Positions 61,206 to 64,000 of a DNA stretch of 64,000 nucleotides are shown one piece after another (position 1 is the stretch's first letter; every line of letters begins with the position of its first letter). This stretch comes from Cephalopachus bancanus. Its lineage: Eukaryota; Chordata; Mammalia; Primates; Tarsiidae. The stretch lies in contig JAPVLO010000181.1 of NCBI GenBank assembly GCA_027257055.1, positions 2,480,001 to 2,544,000 of the forward strand. The letters are read 5' to 3'. Under the pieces are notes generated by a model. That model had not been told where the DNA came from. It made no database searches and saw only the letters and a list, made by a program, of their open reading frames with translations. The translations under genes and the position numbers were made by a program.

Positions 61206-63229
61206 AACCAATTTCCCCCATTTGCTTATCTAGAGAACATGCCAGTGATCCTGGAGGGGCAATGACTTCCATCCCATTTCCCACTAGTCTCATTTGGAGA
61301 AATACCATATAAAGCCATTGCTGATTTCTGAGAGCAACAGATTTCTCATTCCAATCCCAGCCCTGGCAACAATAAGACTGAGCTTCCGAGTTGCAGCTCA
61401 CCGAGATGCAGTCCTTCAGCTTGGAGAAGGCAAGACCCACCTTGGTTGGGTCACACATCCGGAGCCATCATACAGAAGAATGGGTTGCTCCCCATAGCTG
61501 GATGGGTGCAGCCTTGGCCTTGGAATTTGGGGCAGTGAGGCTGTGCTCTCTAAGCTCAGACATGCCCCCAGCACAGTGGTTTAAAATTTTTTCTTCACAG
61601 AGGGTGTAATGTTGAAACAGTGTCTGTTTAAGAAGAATATTTCACCATATTTCTTTTCCTCTTTATCCAGTCCCCTCACTGGAGAGATGATGCAGGTTTG
61701 TATAAAAACTCTGGCGGGAGGTGTGTCTGTCTACTCCTCTCCCAGCTCCCAAGCAACAACTATATCATCCTTTTATAAATCTTTTCGTGGAAATTCTAGC
61801 TTCTTTGTGCAGATCTCAGTCTCTGTTTTTTGTCTCACAGTATCTTTCCCTCTGCCTGTCTATGTCTATTTCTCTCTCCCGGTCCCTGTCTCACCTCACT
61901 CTTTGTCTGTCTCTGTCTCTCTCTGTATGTTTACTTCTCTCTGGCGTGATTTCTCACATGAACCTTCGTCCATTTCTTTGTTTCCTTCTTGGCAATGAAA
62001 GCTACCCTTATGCAACAAGCATTCCTGTTTCCTGGCTACCTTAAAATAATAATGTTTCATGGTGACAAATGGTTATAGTTAGCAATGAAAGTAAAATGCT
62101 TAGTAGGCAGAGGTGTGACCATGTCAGATTCTTGGCCTTGCAAAAACACAGAGTAGCCTGAGAATCTCTAAAGAAAGGAATATATATGTGTGGATAGTTG
62201 ATGATGTTTGTCAGGTGGTCTGCTCCACTGTTTCATTCTTAATTTAGCTTTTGTGAATCTCCAGACTATGTTCTCAAAGCTATAACAATAGTCATTCTTA
62301 ATTTTTTAAAATTTTTATCGTAAAGATGTGGAGTACAATTTTTGTCATTGTCCCAAAAAACTTAAAATGTATTAGCAGATTTTAAAATCTGGTTTTACCT
62401 ATGCCATTTTTCTTTAATAAACAATTAAAAACAAAAATAAAGCAATCTGAGTCAATGAAGAAATATAATCTTATCTTGTGCCCTAGTGTGTGAAGTTTCT
62501 ACAATTGTGTCAGAAAAGTCCCAATTGATGAAGAAACTTTTTTTCACCTTCCCTTTCCTCCCCACCACTAAGAGCGAAAAAAATCTTAATATCTAAGAAA
62601 TCCTGTGTCCAAATGCTATCTGCATGCACTTGTGTTCATGTCTGTGTTTTATACTCTGTGTGTGTGCCCTTCTCCAGGTGCAGATGGCTACTCCAGGAGC
62701 AGCACATGAGGGCTGTGTATGTCTGAAAGTCAGCTTGGTTGTGCACATGGAAAGAAGAAAACAAGAAGTGAGGTGGAAACCACACAAGCCTAAATCAAAA
62801 GCAACTGTTCTACCATGAGGAAAGCAGGCAGACTTAACTTTGCACACACTCCACTCTCTTTGCCGCCCAGCCTGCTCTTTGAAAGAAAATAAAGAAGCAT
62901 AGCAAACTAACTGAAACATAGGTAGAAATAATATATTTGGGTTTCAGGGGAAAAAAAGTAACCTGGCATAGCTTAAAAGGAACTTATTTCATAACAACAC
63001 ATATGCAAAGAATTACAGTAATTGCTGCATACACATCAGTAACAGACAGAGTGAACAATGAATATTAAAAACACACTCCTAGAGCTGGCCTCTTGGCTTG
63101 GCAGCAGTGCACAACATTGGAGACCTGAGAGGGAGTGAAAGGAAGCCTTTGGCTTCCAGAACTGTCAGGGCTTGGCAGGAGCTGAGGTGAGACCCTTCAG
63201 AGTGAGAGAAATGAGGGGGAGGATGGTGG
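61206..63229. other. Intergenic DNA with pyrimidine-rich patch
   Basis: 61800-61935 is pyrimidine-rich on plus (CTGTCTCTCTCTGTATG). A short L1 3'-end-like word (AAAGATGTGGAGTACAATTTT) lies at 62322-62342. No gene is recognised. Confidence 0.45.
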
Positions 63230-63463
63230 TGGTGACAGTGCCCGTTGATGTGACTCCTGTTTCCCTGGGCAGAGCCGAGGATGGCTTCAGGAAGGTTTCA
63301 TAGACGAAGTTGGTTTAGGCTGTTTGGAGCTTCAGTTCAGAGCTGAATCGGAGCCAGGCTAAGAAGCAGGAGGAATGGGGATAGAAAAACAAACAGCAGA
63401 GAACAAACAGAGAAGGTAGTGCTGGGAACACACCCAGTCTGTGCCCTGGATGAAAATCTAAGT

Positions 63464-63515
<52 letters not shown>
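63230..63515. repeat. Ancient repeat trace and (TC)n microsatellite
   Basis: The TC tract at 63467-63514 is about 23 units. The text before it (GGCTTCAGGAAGGTTTCATAG, GCCAGGCTAAGAAGCAGG) may be a relic of the same ancient repeat as 7440-8420. Confidence 0.6.
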
Positions 63516-63517
<2 letters not shown>

Positions 63518-64000
63518 CCTCCCCCCCAAAGCATGATCTAGCATGAGGTACTTCACTGCTATGGAAAAAGTCTCTCTTCCATGGAATAAATACATTGATC
63601 TGCCTTTTTTATGTCAACATTTGCTATGCGGTGGAGGAATGAATTCTCCCAGTGGTGTGTTCCAGAACCTTCAAAGGTACATTAACCAAACATTAAAAGT
63701 ACATAATGATCTTTTCACAGTGAATTCCTTCCACTGTCAGCAAAGACAAAGGCCCTTCTCTTAAGTACAGCTTTGGTTTTGAATGTTCAGATTTTGCCTC
63801 TTGCCATTGGTGGAAATTAACTCTTTTGAATCTCTGCATCTTTGGCTATGAGAGAGGCCAGAGGGCGGGGATCTCTAACAAGAGAGTCTGGTTCACATGC
63901 TGGTAGGTGAGGTTTGAAGATTCTTACACTGAAGACCATAAACATCCAAGGAGTTGGGGATATAGATGCAGGGAGTTCTATAAACTTGGATAGAAAAAAG
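63516..64000. other. Intergenic DNA with no recognised feature
   Basis: Ends the window. No motif or repeat supported. Confidence 0.45.

Noticed and set aside
61609..62044. Ser-rich overlapping frames of 107-129 codons
   Set aside because: They translate a pyrimidine-rich low-complexity tract (61800-61935).

Overview
This window is primate nuclear DNA and almost entirely a transposon landscape. I find no intact protein-coding gene, rRNA, tRNA or CRISPR array. The dimeric 7SL-derived SINEs (Alu) identify a primate. The young Alu copies do not match the simian or the lemur types I know: they carry words such as GGTGGCTCAGCCTG, ACAATAAATCAAAAAA and GGCGGAAGGATCGCCGG. My best reading is a tarsier-like primate, which is an inference from sequence type and not from a database match.

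L1 elements dominate, covering very roughly half of the window. Three reach a 5' end. The first is on the minus strand at about 1-5078, with its 3' end off the window. The second is on the minus strand at about 14005-20688 and is interrupted by a solo LTR. The third is on the plus strand at about 21348-27790. All have broken ORF1 and ORF2. Further L1 pieces lie at 34.5-36.9 kb (including an internally deleted copy), 38.9-39.4 kb, 42.0-44.3 kb, 50.1-51.8 kb (a 5'-inverted 'twin-primed' copy containing two later insertions) and 52.6-55.6 kb. Old L1M relics fill several gaps. Alu copies sit at 9.7, 12.9, 31.4, 32.6, 34.3, 41.2, 43.4, 45.8, 46.9 and 54.0 kb, many with readable target-site duplications (TSDs).

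Other elements are two degenerate mariner transposons (8.8 and 28.1 kb), a Tigger-like MITE (40.3 kb), a TIR-bounded MITE (48.1 kb), a MER1-like hAT relic (59.2 kb), two LTRs (19.1 kb plus strand, 37.9 kb minus strand, the latter nested in an MLT1), and MIR and L2 relics. There are six long GA/TC microsatellites, a TG tract that can form Z-DNA, a CA tract, and a perfect 70-bp AT palindrome.

The 'genes' here work together only as retrotransposon machinery. L1 supplies the endonuclease and reverse transcriptase that mobilised the Alu copies and the poly(A)-tailed retroposons. Points most worth a second look are the antisense reading frames in two unrelated L1 5'UTR heads, an internally deleted and possibly spliced L1, a small poly(A)-tailed retroposon pair, and a splice-site-flanked candidate exon on the minus strand at 33433-33586.
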